A stretch of 64,000 bases of DNA from assembly GCF_004000845.1 (NCBI RefSeq), contig NZ_BIMA01000027.1, positions 1 to 64,000 on the forward strand. The letters are read 5' to 3'. The position numbers and the translations under genes were made by a program. Positions 26,882 through 35,473 of this stretch are shown in pieces. The number at the start of each line of letters is the position of its first letter. Within the stretch, counting starts at the first letter, position 1. A model generated the notes under the pieces. That model did no database searches. It was not told where the DNA came from and worked only from the letters and a program-made list of their open reading frames with translations. This DNA comes from Paenibacillus koleovorans NBRC 103111 (GTDB lineage Bacteria > Bacillota > Bacilli > Paenibacillales > NBRC-103111).

Positions 26882-29800
26882 ATGCGTCAATTTGGTCGTT
26901 GGAGTTTAATTGTGCTCTTGGCGGTCGGTGTTCTGCTGCCTGGAAGCTTTACCGGTCTTGTGCCTGGCGAAGGGACGGCGCTGGCCAGCTCGACTGTTCC
27001 TGCCTTGACTGTTACCGAGATATTGGCGAATTCCAACGGGGACTCCGGTTCGATTACGGATTCCTATGAGTATGTAGAGCTGAAGAACAACTCGAATAGC
27101 AGCATTGATCTGAGCCATTACAAGTTTATTTTCTGGTACACGCCCACTGCTTCTGTGACTTGGGACCTGACGACGAGTCAGACGCTGGCGGCGGGTGCAG
27201 TTCGCGTCGTCTGGATCAAGAACACGTACGCTCAGGGCAAGACGCTGGCGAACTTCAACAGCCACTACGGCACGAGTTTTACCAGCTCGACACTGTATAC
27301 GCTCGATCTCGGGGCGAACGGCGGTCTCGGCAACACCGGAATCAAGAAGCTGATTGTCGCGACAGATGCAGGAGCCGAGGTGTGCATCGCCAAGTATAAC
27401 GATCGGATTTTCAACAGCACCACTTTGGATGAAGATGCGACGGTCGAGAATAGCAGCATCGTTTACGAGTTTCCCGACTACCTGGTAGACGGCAACATCA
27501 CGATGCGCAAAACCGCAGTGAATCAGAAGCCGACGCCCGGCACCGTACCGGCACCGCCGAACATTTGGATTACGGAGCTGATGGTCAATTCCTCCAGCCC
27601 GGTCGATTTGAACGAGGCGTTCGAATTTATCGAGCTGTACAACAATACGGGGTCGGCGATCGATCTTGCCGATTATACGATTCGCTACTACTGGAACTAT
27701 GCCAACTTGGCGAATTATTACGACTATAACTTAACGGCAAGCAAGAGCATCCCGGCATACGGGTACATGATTATTTGGACGCGCGGGACGCAGAGCAACG
27801 GGTATACGCTCTCCCAGTTTGCCGACCATTACAATTTGCCCAGTACGTATTTGACCTCCTCCAAGGTGTATGAGCAAACACTCACGCAAACCCAGGGTAT
27901 GGGCAACGACGGGCAAAAGACGGTGGAGCTCCGCACGGACGGCGGCACGGTCATTGTCAGCGCGACCTACAACGACGGCACGGCAAGTCCGGGCAGTACG
28001 ACGATCGATACGGCCACCGATACGAGTGTAACTTACGGATATCCGGTAGACGGGACTAAAAAGATGCGCAAGCTGGCTAGGGGCCAATACCCGACACCGG
28101 TGAGCCCTTACAATTTCTACAACGGCCAGCTGCATAACCATACGAAGCATTCCCACGAGGGCTCGACCGCGGCGACGAACACGCCTGCGAATGCCTATCT
28201 TGCAGCCAAAGCGGAGGACGGCGACTTCTATGGTCTGAGCGACCACTCGGAGCGGATGGACTGGGGCGATCCGAATGCGGCGAACGGCGAATGGGTCGAC
28301 AACAAATACCAAGCCGACTACGCGACGGTGCCGCATCAATTTTCGGCGTTCTCGGGCTTCGAGATGACTTACAATACGACTTCGGGCATCTGGGGGCATG
28401 CGAACATCTTCAATGTCCCTTGGATTGTCGACCGGCACGATATGATCGGCGGAGAGCAGTACAACATGCACCATCTATGGGACGATCTCGCCGAGTACCC
28501 GGAGGCGGTCGTGCAGATGAACCATCCGAGCGCCTATTGGGGAGATTTCGAGGATTTCGATTATTACAATCAGGCGGCGGACGACCAGACGGCGCTGTAT
28601 GAGCTGCAGGCCGGCTCGCTCATGCTGGAGCACTTCGACAAATACTTCCGTGCGCTGGACAAAGGCTGGCATCTGTCGCCGACGCTCAACAGCGATATTC
28701 ACAACGAAACGTGGATGCAGAACAACGACCGGACGATCGTTATGGCGGAAGCGAATACCCGGGAAGCGATCATGGATGCGATTCGCGCCCGAAGAACTTA
28801 CGCTACGTTCGGCGACCGCGACTTCAAGCTGATCTTTGAGATCAACGGCAAGCCGATGGGCTCCCGCCTGACGAATCCGGGTTCGACGCTGAACGTATCC
28901 GTAGTGGCGGCGAATCCGACGAACGATACGATATCGAAAATTACGCTGTACGGCCCAGGCGGGCAAGTGCTCGGCTCCCAGACCTACAGCTCGCGGATGG
29001 CGCATTACACGGCTTCCATCGCGCCGCGTTACAAGTATTACTTCGTCAAGGTCGAGCAGACCGACGGCGATTGGGCAGTGTCCGCGCCGATCTGGGTGAA
29101 CGATTCGCCGGGGACGGAGCTGACGATGAGCACGCAATCGACGGCTGTCTCGGGCGTGCCGGTGCAGATCAATGCGGGCGTGAAGAACACGACGGGCAGC
29201 ACGTTGTCGAATGTGTTGGTTGAGTTCTACAAGGACGACTTCACGACGTCGACCGACAACTATGCGTCGGGGAATAAGCTGGGCGAGGTAACGCTTGCCT
29301 CGATCGCTTCCGGTGCGACCTCTACCGCGTCTTCGACTTGGGCGCCGACGGGCGGGGCGGGCACTTACACGGTGCTGGTTCGGGTTACGGCAACGGTCGG
29401 CGGAGTGAGCAAGTCGGTGACGGGCGGCATTCATTTGCCGGAAATCTATATCACCGAGATTGTGGCCAATTCCCCGGGAAATGTTGGCGGCGATGACGGC
29501 AACGGAGTAGGCGATTATATCGATGAAGACTATGATTTCGTCGAGGTGTACAACAATTCGAAGAACACGGTCAACCTGAAGGATTACAAGCTGAAGGATA
29601 CGTACGAGACGGCTGTCGACATTACGACGGACTTCTATATCCCTGCGAAGACGGCCAAAGTGATCTGGTTCAAGAAGACGGGAAGCACGAAGACGCTGTC
29701 GCAATTCAATGCAGCGTACGGGACAAGCTTGACGAACAGCGATGTGCTGCAATTGTACCAAACGAGCGTAGCGCGGGCTGACAATCCGCTGCGCTACAGC

Positions 29801-30046
29801 GGCATGGCGCGCATCGAGCTCGTGCGCGATTCGGACGGCGTCAGCATCCTGCAGGCGCGCTACAACAACGGCACGAACGTGCGCGAGGTGCATGGGCCGG
29901 CCGGCACGCACGGCACGCATTCCTCCGTGGACGGGAAGGCGCTCAAGTTCAAGTACCCGGTTAACGGCTCGTACTACATGCAAGAGATGGCATCGAATAT
30001 TACGCCTACGCCGGGAACGGTTACTAGCGATCAGATCGCGCCGTAA
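26882..30046 (+). CDS. Secreted multidomain protein: lamin-tail domains, PHP/CehA-type phosphoesterase, CARDB-like domain
   Basis: A 1054-residue exported protein. A signal peptide ends near EGTALASS. Lamin-tail domains (ITEI... YEYVELKNNS, then IWITELMVNSS... FEFIELYNNTG, and a third near the C-terminus with IYITEIVANS... YDFVEVYNNS) lie at about 40-180, 225-370 and 855-1030. Between them, about 414-690, is a PHP-type metallohydrolase with FYNGQLHNHTKHS, GLSDHSERMDW, MNHPSAYWGDF and LNSDIHNETW as likely metal ligands, close to the CehA/McbA group. A CARDB-like beta domain follows (about 745-840). It probably cleaves phosphoesters outside the cell. The true substrate is unknown. ATG 26882 has AAGGAG 8 nt upstream. 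Confidence 0.85.
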   Translation: MRQFGRWSLIVLLAVGVLLPGSFTGLVPGEGTALASSTVPALTVTEILANSNGDSGSITDSYEYVELKNNSNSSIDLSHYKFIFWYTPTASVTWDLTTSQTLAAGAVRVVWIKNTYAQGKTLANFNSHYGTSFTSSTLYTLDLGANGGLGNTGIKKLIVATDAGAEVCIAKYNDRIFNSTTLDEDATVENSSIVYEFPDYLVDGNITMRKTAVNQKPTPGTVPAPPNIWITELMVNSSSPVDLNEAFEFIELYNNTGSAIDLADYTIRYYWNYANLANYYDYNLTASKSIPAYGYMIIWTRGTQSNGYTLSQFADHYNLPSTYLTSSKVYEQTLTQTQGMGNDGQKTVELRTDGGTVIVSATYNDGTASPGSTTIDTATDTSVTYGYPVDGTKKMRKLARGQYPTPVSPYNFYNGQLHNHTKHSHEGSTAATNTPANAYLAAKAEDGDFYGLSDHSERMDWGDPNAANGEWVDNKYQADYATVPHQFSAFSGFEMTYNTTSGIWGHANIFNVPWIVDRHDMIGGEQYNMHHLWDDLAEYPEAVVQMNHPSAYWGDFEDFDYYNQAADDQTALYELQAGSLMLEHFDKYFRALDKGWHLSPTLNSDIHNETWMQNNDRTIVMAEANTREAIMDAIRARRTYATFGDRDFKLIFEINGKPMGSRLTNPGSTLNVSVVAANPTNDTISKITLYGPGGQVLGSQTYSSRMAHYTASIAPRYKYYFVKVEQTDGDWAVSAPIWVNDSPGTELTMSTQSTAVSGVPVQINAGVKNTTGSTLSNVLVEFYKDDFTTSTDNYASGNKLGEVTLASIASGATSTASSTWAPTGGAGTYTVLVRVTATVGGVSKSVTGGIHLPEIYITEIVANSPGNVGGDDGNGVGDYIDEDYDFVEVYNNSKNTVNLKDYKLKDTYETAVDITTDFYIPAKTAKVIWFKKTGSTKTLSQFNAAYGTSLTNSDVLQLYQTSVARADNPLRYSGMARIELVRDSDGVSILQARYNNGTNVREVHGPAGTHGTHSSVDGKALKFKYPVNGSYYMQEMASNITPTPGTVTSDQIAP

Positions 30047-30382
30047 CGAATAGAGCAGGGAGCCGTACGGTGAAGGCAGTATGAGGAAAGCTCGGATTAG
30101 GAGAAGGAGACAGAGACGCATATGGATTTGCAGATGGAGCAATTCGGGCTTCGGCCAGTAATACGATTAACGTAACGCTCACTCGAACCCCGCGTTTGGT
30201 GCACAATCTCTCGTAGCCAACCAGTAACCAAGCGCTAAATCCACACGATCGCCGAAAGCTGCAGCATTTGTGAATCACTTTTCGCTTCGTGCGAACCGAA
30301 TTTCGCAAGCGCGCTGAGAAATATCCCAACTATGAACTCAAGTACATAAATCGAGAAGCCAGCTTCCCAAACTTTGTACATA

Positions 30383-30451
30383 GGTTCATAGTTCGTCTGG
30401 TTGCCCCTTAATGACGGAAAATTGGTTCATAGAATATGAACCTGGATTCAT
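30383..30451. repeat. GGTTCATA direct and inverted repeats
   Basis: GGTTCATA occurs at 30383-30390 and 30424-30431. Its exact complement TATGAACC at 30435-30442 makes an 8-bp stem with a 3-nt loop. A variant GGATTCATA lies at 30443-30451. A further TATGAAC lies near 30331. Confidence 0.55.
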
Positions 30452-30480
30452 AGGGGTCACTCCGGAAACGGGAGACAATC

Positions 30481-30705
30481 AGCTGTACAACAATTCTACA
30501 TCTGAAGCCCAAAACGCCCCCATATCAGCCGCAGTTGTAGAGGATTTGTACATCTGCGCGCAGAATGGGGCTGTTTTCGCAGTCAAAGTATAAAAAGTCA
30601 ACATCCGAACGGCAAAAATCAGTGTCAGTTGTACAGAATGTATACATCTGAGGCGAGTTTAAGCCAATTTCAGCCCCTAGTTGTACAAACCTTATACATC
30701 TGAGC
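30481..30705. repeat. Imperfect tandem repeats of about 52 bp
   Basis: Five copies of a unit carrying GTTGTACA-N6-TACATCTG are seen. The ACATCTG (or ACATCCG) word starts at 30498, 30550, 30601, 30644 and 30696, giving steps of 52, 51, 43 and 52 bp. Copies are degenerate and the unit is AT-rich compared with nearby genes. Spacers are not unique sequences of one length, so this is not a CRISPR array. Confidence 0.62.
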
Positions 30706-30981
30706 GAAACGCTCAACGGTAGGCGACGTGGGGATGATTACTCGGTGGATGGAATGGAATGCAGTTGGTAGGTAGAGCAGAGCAGTAAGCCGAAGCATGT
30801 GAATTTCCATGCCTAGAAGGGGATAAGGGATGGGCTAAAGAGAGGGGCATTACAAACCAACATTCCGTAAGTAACGCCTGCAAGTTTGTTAATTGCGGTA
30901 TTCGTTTGCTTCGCTAGAGGACCGTCAGGGTGATCATCCCCGATCGGGTTTTTCTTTATTTATTCCAACCCGGACCTTTAA

Positions 30982-31018
30982 TTTGTGGAATGTGGCGCCT
31001 GCCGCCCCTCTTTATACT
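30982..31018 (+). promoter_or_regulatory. Shared promoter element, copy 3 (upstream of permease operon)
   Basis: TTTGTGGAATGTGGC begins at 30982 and TATACT begins at 31013, the same 31-bp step as the other two copies. The permease start codon is 48 bp further on. Confidence 0.7.
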
Positions 31019-31065
31019 GAAAACGTAGACACCAAGCACTCTCAAAAGAAAGGGGCGATCAACCC

Positions 31066-32025
31066 ATGGAACAGACGGTCCGGCCATCCGGACAGCTGCA
31101 CGCGGCCGGCAGGAACCGGTTCTCCCCTGCACTTAGGCGCATCCGCAAATACTGGCAGCTCTACATGCTGCTCATTCCCGTCATCGCCTACTACGTCATC
31201 TTCCACTACGTGCCGATGTACGGCGTACAGATCGCCTTCAAGGACTTCCTGGCGGTCAAGGGCATTCTGGGCAGCGAATGGATCGGCTTTGCCCACTTCG
31301 AACGATTTTTCGACAGCTATTACTTGTGGAGGCTGCTCCGCAATACAATCGGCATCAGCTTGTACGAGCTGGGCGTGTCGTTCCCGCTTCCGATCGTGCT
31401 GGCGCTGATGCTGAACGAGGTGAGGCAGGAGAAATTCAAGCGATTCGTGCAAACGATTACGTACGCGCCGCATTTTCTCTCCACCGTCGTATTGGTCGGC
31501 ATTCTGTTCCTGTTCCTGTCGCCCTACGGCGGCATCGTGAACCAGTTTCTCGGCCTGTTCGGCATCGAGCCGATCGCCTTTATGACCGACCCGGCCTGGT
31601 TCAAGACGGTGTACGTATTCTCCGGCGTGTGGCAGCAGATGGGCTGGAGCTCGATCATCTACTTGGCGGCGCTCTCCAGCGTGGACCCGCAATTACACGA
31701 AGCGGCCAAGGTTGACGGAGCGAGCCGGTTCAAGCGGATCGTCCACATCAACATCCCTTGCATCATGCCGACCATCGTCATCCTGCTGATCCTGAACGTC
31801 GGCACGATCATGGGCGTCGGCTTCGAGAAGGTGTTCCTGATGCAAAACCAAGTCAACATCGAGGCATCCGAGGTCATCTCGACCTATGTGTACAAGACGG
31901 GCATCATCGGCTCGCAATTCAGCTACTCGGCGGCGATCGGCCTGTTCAACTCGGTCGTCAACTTCATCCTGCTGATTGCGGTCAACCAGGCGGCGAAGAA
32001 ACTGAACGAAACCAGCTTATGGTAG
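31066..32025 (+). CDS. Sugar ABC transporter permease, LplB type
   Basis: A 319-residue inner-membrane permease with about six spans. The N-terminus reads RRIRKYWQLYMLLIPVIAYYVIFHYVPMYG, the common start of LplB/YteP-type subunits. The ATPase-contact EAA loop is EAAKVDGASRFKRIVHINIP near residues 215-235. It forms a heterodimer with the downstream permease and uses a shared MsmX-like ATPase, since none is encoded here. The gene is first in a four-gene unit with the second permease, a solute-binding lipoprotein and a HAD phosphatase. AAAGGGGCG precedes the ATG. Confidence 0.93.
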   Translation: MEQTVRPSGQLHAAGRNRFSPALRRIRKYWQLYMLLIPVIAYYVIFHYVPMYGVQIAFKDFLAVKGILGSEWIGFAHFERFFDSYYLWRLLRNTIGISLYELGVSFPLPIVLALMLNEVRQEKFKRFVQTITYAPHFLSTVVLVGILFLFLSPYGGIVNQFLGLFGIEPIAFMTDPAWFKTVYVFSGVWQQMGWSSIIYLAALSSVDPQLHEAAKVDGASRFKRIVHINIPCIMPTIVILLILNVGTIMGVGFEKVFLMQNQVNIEASEVISTYVYKTGIIGSQFSYSAAIGLFNSVVNFILLIAVNQAAKKLNETSLW

Positions 32026-32041
32026 GAGGAGGCATTTTCCA

Positions 32042-32923
32042 GTGAAATCCAATATCGGCGACCGATTGTTCGGCGCATGCATCTACGCCTTTCTCCTGCT
32101 TATCGTCATTCTCGTGCTGTATCCGCTGCTCTTTATCTTGTCCGCGTCGGTAAGCGATGCGAACGCCATCCTGCGGGGCGAAGTATGGCTGCTCCCTAAA
32201 GGATTGCACCTAGGCGGTTATACGAAGGTGCTGACCAACAACGATGTATTGATCGGGTATGGCAACACGATTCTGTATACGGTGCTCGGCACGGCCATCA
32301 ATGTCGTCCTGACGATCTGCGCCGCTTATCCGCTATCGCGGAAGCAACTGCTCGGCCGAAACGCCGTCACGCTATTCCTCGTGTTCACGATGTTTTTCAG
32401 CGGCGGGTTGATTCCGACTTACTTGCTTGTGAAAAGCCTCGGCATGCTGAATACGATCTGGGCCATGATCATCCCGACGGCCATCTCGGTCTGGAACATC
32501 ATCATCATGCGCACGTTTTTCCAGTCGAGCATTCCGACAGAGGTGCAAGAGTCCGCGGAGATTGACGGCTGCTCGGAGCTCCGGATCCTGTGGCGCATTG
32601 TCCTCCCGCTGTCGATGCCGATCATCGCCGTTATGATTTTGTTCTACTCGGTCGGCCATTGGAATTCCTACTTCAGTGCGCTGATCTACCTGAGCGACCG
32701 GGAGAAATTCCCGCTGCAGCTGTTTCTCCGGGAAATGCTCGTGCAAGATTTGATGACCGAATCGATCTCCTATCTGAACAAGGATCTGGTCAGCCAGATG
32801 ATGAAGGCGGAGACGGCGAAATACGCGGCGGTCATTATAGCCAATCTTCCGATTTTGATGCTGTACCCGTTTTTGCAGAAGTATTTTACGAAGGGTATGC
32901 TGGTGGGCGCTATTAAGGGCTGA
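32042..32923 (+). CDS. Sugar ABC transporter permease, YtcP type
   Basis: A 293-residue permease with six spans. The N-terminus SNIGDRLFGACIYAFLLLIVILVLYPLLFILSAS and the EAA loop EVQESAEIDGCSELRILWRIVLPLSMP identify the YtcP/LplC group. The C-terminal KYFTKGMLVGAIKG is a typical end. The start is GTG at 32042, with GTAGGAGGAGG about 9 nt upstream overlapping the end of the previous gene. Second subunit of the importer. Confidence 0.93.
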   Translation: MKSNIGDRLFGACIYAFLLLIVILVLYPLLFILSASVSDANAILRGEVWLLPKGLHLGGYTKVLTNNDVLIGYGNTILYTVLGTAINVVLTICAAYPLSRKQLLGRNAVTLFLVFTMFFSGGLIPTYLLVKSLGMLNTIWAMIIPTAISVWNIIIMRTFFQSSIPTEVQESAEIDGCSELRILWRIVLPLSMPIIAVMILFYSVGHWNSYFSALIYLSDREKFPLQLFLREMLVQDLMTESISYLNKDLVSQMMKAETAKYAAVIIANLPILMLYPFLQKYFTKGMLVGAIKG

Positions 32924-32978
32924 ACAAGCCGTCTTGATAGAAAAACGATTTCTACTCAATAGGAGGTCCGAACCGCAA

Positions 32979-34592
32979 ATGAAAAGAAAAAAAGTGTTGT
33001 GGGGCAGCTTGACGGCGATGGTGGCGTTATCTCTACTCGTCGCATGTAGCAGCAAGGAGGAGCCGGGCACATCTGCGTCGACAACGCCCGCGAAATCGGC
33101 GGAGCCGGTCTCGAATTTGAATCCGACGGGGTTCCCGATCGTCAAAGAACCGATCAAGCTGACGTTTTTCAGCAGCAAGTCGAACTCGAACTTAGGCAAC
33201 TGGAATGACACGACGATCTGGAAAGAGTACAAGAAGATGACGAACATCGACGTCGATTTCCAGCTTGTGCCGGTTGACGCTTTGGTCGAGAAACGGAATT
33301 TGGCGCTTGTCGGCGGCAGCCTGCCGGATGCATTCCACACTGCGCGGCTTACCTCGGTCGATCTGGCCAACTATGGTTCCCAAGGCATTTTCATCAAGCT
33401 GAACGACCTGATCGACAAGTACGCTCCGAACCTGAAGAAGATTATGGAGAAGTACCCGGATGTCAGAAAAGGCTTGACGATGCCGGACGGCAACATTTAC
33501 TCGTTCCCGACCTTGATCGATCCGAACCATACGTCGAGCATCATCGGCTCGCAGATGTGGGTCAATCAGGCATTCCTGGATGCGCTGGGCATGAAGATGC
33601 CGGAGACGACCGACGAGTACTACAACTATTTGAAAGCGGTTAAGACGCAGGATCCGAACAAAAACGGCAAGCAGGACGAGATTCCGTTCTTGGCGAGCGG
33701 CATCACAATGCTGTACGACCACATCAAAGGCGCATGGGGGCTTGGAACGCGAGGCAACACTCATCCGCGCGTCGACGTCGACCCAGCTACGAACAAGCTT
33801 CGCTTTATCCCGGCCGATCCGAAATACAAGGAAGTGCTGCAATACCTGAACAAGCTGAACAGCGAAGGGCTGTTCTACAAAGATATTTTCACGGTGACAA
33901 CCAATGATGTGACGGCAGGCTTCACCCCAGGGGCTGTAGGCAGCTCGCTCTACTTGAACCCGAACATTACGTACCCGAACATCACCGGCTTCAAGGGTAT
34001 GCCGACGCTGAAAGGGCCTAACGGCGACAAGCTGTTCTCCCGCGCCCGCTCCTTCATGGTGCTGACCGGCGGGATGGCGATTACGAAGGCGAACAAATAT
34101 CCGGCGGAGACGGTTCGTTGGGTCGACTACTTCTATAGCGACGAAGGCAGCAAGCTGTTCCGCATGGGTGTCAAGGACGTGAGCTATACAGAGACAGGCG
34201 GCAAGGTTGACTACGTAGAAGCGCTGAAGAAGGACGCGAGCCAGATCGGCAAACATGTGACATGGGCCGGCGGCTGGTACCCGGGAATGGACAACCCGAA
34301 CTACATCATCTCCTCCGAGAGCGATCCGGAAAATATGCGCGTCTCCGAGCTGATCAAGCCGACGTTCCCGAAAGAAATTTGGCCGGAATTCACGTATGCG
34401 AGCAACGAGATGAGCGAGTTCAAGGCGCTGGAGACCGACCTGGGCACGTTCGTGGACGAAATGATGGCGAAGTTCATCAAAGGCACAGCATCGTTCAGCG
34501 ATTGGGACAACTATGTAGCGCAGCTGAAGAAGATGGGACTTGACCGGTATATGAAAATTTACGAGCAAGCGTACGAGCGGTATAAGAAATGA
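32979..34592 (+). CDS. Extracellular solute-binding lipoprotein, LplA-type (paralogue 2)
   Basis: A 537-residue lipoprotein with a signal peptide ending LSLLVAC (Cys23). It shares NLNPTGFPIVKEPIKLTFFS, GNWNDTTIWKEY, KTQDPNKNGKQDEIP and HVTWAGGWYPG with the lipoprotein at 19807, and the two align over their whole length, so one arose by duplication. This copy sits directly after the two permease genes and is probably the main receptor of that importer. ATG 32979 has AGGAGG 12 nt upstream. The 3' end overlaps the HAD gene by 4 bp (ATGA). Confidence 0.92.
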   Translation: MKRKKVLWGSLTAMVALSLLVACSSKEEPGTSASTTPAKSAEPVSNLNPTGFPIVKEPIKLTFFSSKSNSNLGNWNDTTIWKEYKKMTNIDVDFQLVPVDALVEKRNLALVGGSLPDAFHTARLTSVDLANYGSQGIFIKLNDLIDKYAPNLKKIMEKYPDVRKGLTMPDGNIYSFPTLIDPNHTSSIIGSQMWVNQAFLDALGMKMPETTDEYYNYLKAVKTQDPNKNGKQDEIPFLASGITMLYDHIKGAWGLGTRGNTHPRVDVDPATNKLRFIPADPKYKEVLQYLNKLNSEGLFYKDIFTVTTNDVTAGFTPGAVGSSLYLNPNITYPNITGFKGMPTLKGPNGDKLFSRARSFMVLTGGMAITKANKYPAETVRWVDYFYSDEGSKLFRMGVKDVSYTETGGKVDYVEALKKDASQIGKHVTWAGGWYPGMDNPNYIISSESDPENMRVSELIKPTFPKEIWPEFTYASNEMSEFKALETDLGTFVDEMMAKFIKGTASFSDWDNYVAQLKKMGLDRYMKIYEQAYERYKK

Positions 34593-35383
34593 GTCGTCCG
34601 TTTCCCCGTTTGTTCGTAACGGACTTGGACGGCACGGCGCTTGGAGGCGGCTATCGGCCGTACTCCAGGCTGCCGGACGCGTTCGCATCGTTCCTCGACC
34701 GGCTCGCCGCGCGCGGCTGCCGCTGGGCTACTTGCACGACATGGGAGCTGCCGGCACAGCTGAATTTGCTCTATGCGAGCGCTGTGCAAACTCCTCCGGC
34801 TTATGTAATTGGAGGTTCGGGTTTGTATTTGACCGCCTATCAGGAAGAGCAACTGGAGAAGGTGCAGCCTTATACAGGGCGGATGGAGAGAATGCTCGAG
34901 GAGACAGTGCGGGTGGAGCTTCATCCGCTTATGAAGGAAATCGCCGCCCGCTTCGATCCGGTCCTTACGCAGTTCAACGGGTATTGGTATTCGATGACGG
35001 TGCGGCCGGAGGACACCGGGCGAATGCTGGAGGTGACCGGGAGTTTGGAGCGTCGTTACCCGGGTCTCCACATCGAGCGGATTCCGGCGGAGAACCGATT
35101 TTTCGTCCATGCCGCGTTTATGAGGAAAGGAACGGCGGTTCGGGAGCTGCAGCGGGTGGCCGGCTTAACGCCTGACGAGATCGTTGTCGCAGGCGACGAG
35201 CGGATGGACCTGAGCATGATGGAGCCGGAGGTCGCGCAATACGCCGTGTGCCCGGACAATGCTCAGCCGGCTGTGAAGGAGCGTGTGCGGGCGAATGGGG
35301 GATGCATAGGAGAAGGCACCTGCTCGGACGGCGTAATTGATGCGTTCACCAAGCTGGCTGCGAAACACGGCTGGTCCTTCTAG
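34589..35383 (+). CDS. HAD-superfamily phosphatase (Cof-like)
   Basis: A 264-residue cytoplasmic hydrolase. Motif I is FVTDLDGTALGG with the nucleophile and acid Asp. A cap domain fills the middle, and motif IV is VVAGDERMDLSMME. It resembles Cof-type sugar phosphatases. It is translationally coupled to the solute-binding protein gene, so it may dephosphorylate a product of the imported sugar or the secreted phosphoesterase pathway. The substrate cannot be deduced. Confidence 0.86.
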   Translation: MSRPFPRLFVTDLDGTALGGGYRPYSRLPDAFASFLDRLAARGCRWATCTTWELPAQLNLLYASAVQTPPAYVIGGSGLYLTAYQEEQLEKVQPYTGRMERMLEETVRVELHPLMKEIAARFDPVLTQFNGYWYSMTVRPEDTGRMLEVTGSLERRYPGLHIERIPAENRFFVHAAFMRKGTAVRELQRVAGLTPDEIVVAGDERMDLSMMEPEVAQYAVCPDNAQPAVKERVRANGGCIGEGTCSDGVIDAFTKLAAKHGWSF

Positions 35384-35473
35384 TCGTTCAAGCGCGTTGG
35401 GAGTTTGTACCCTGTCCGGATTTCCGCTATACTACTAAATGTAACCAACAACGGACAGGGGGATTGCCTAACC

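Larger units (their letters stand above)
30047..31065. other. One-kilobase gap with repeats and a possible gene remnant
   Basis: No convincing gene is present. The first 170 bp include a short frame (30124-30216) reading ASASNTINVTLTRTP, which resembles the end of a fibronectin-type domain and may be a decayed fragment. GGTTCATA repeats (30383-30451) and about five tandem units of roughly 52 bp (30481-30705) follow. A palindromic CCCGATCGGG with TTTTTC at 30939-30954 may terminate transcripts. The shared promoter element sits at the right end. Confidence 0.6.

Noticed and set aside
28475-30142. 555-codon antisense frame over the PHP protein
   Set aside because: It is Arg/His-rich with no recognisable domain. 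The plus-strand protein has a signal peptide, ribosome site and domain motifs.
30481-30705. CRISPR array
   Set aside because: The repeated words are short and degenerate, the spacing varies, the intervening sequences are themselves similar, and no cas genes are present.
30411-30716. Two short open frames (60 and 63 codons, opposite strands) in the repeat-rich gap
   Set aside because: They cross the tandem repeats, have no convincing ribosome site, and their apparent peptide repeats follow from the DNA repeats.
30930-30954. Riboswitch upstream of the permease operon
   Set aside because: Only a small palindrome with a T run is visible, it lies upstream of the promoter element, and no known aptamer motif was recognised.
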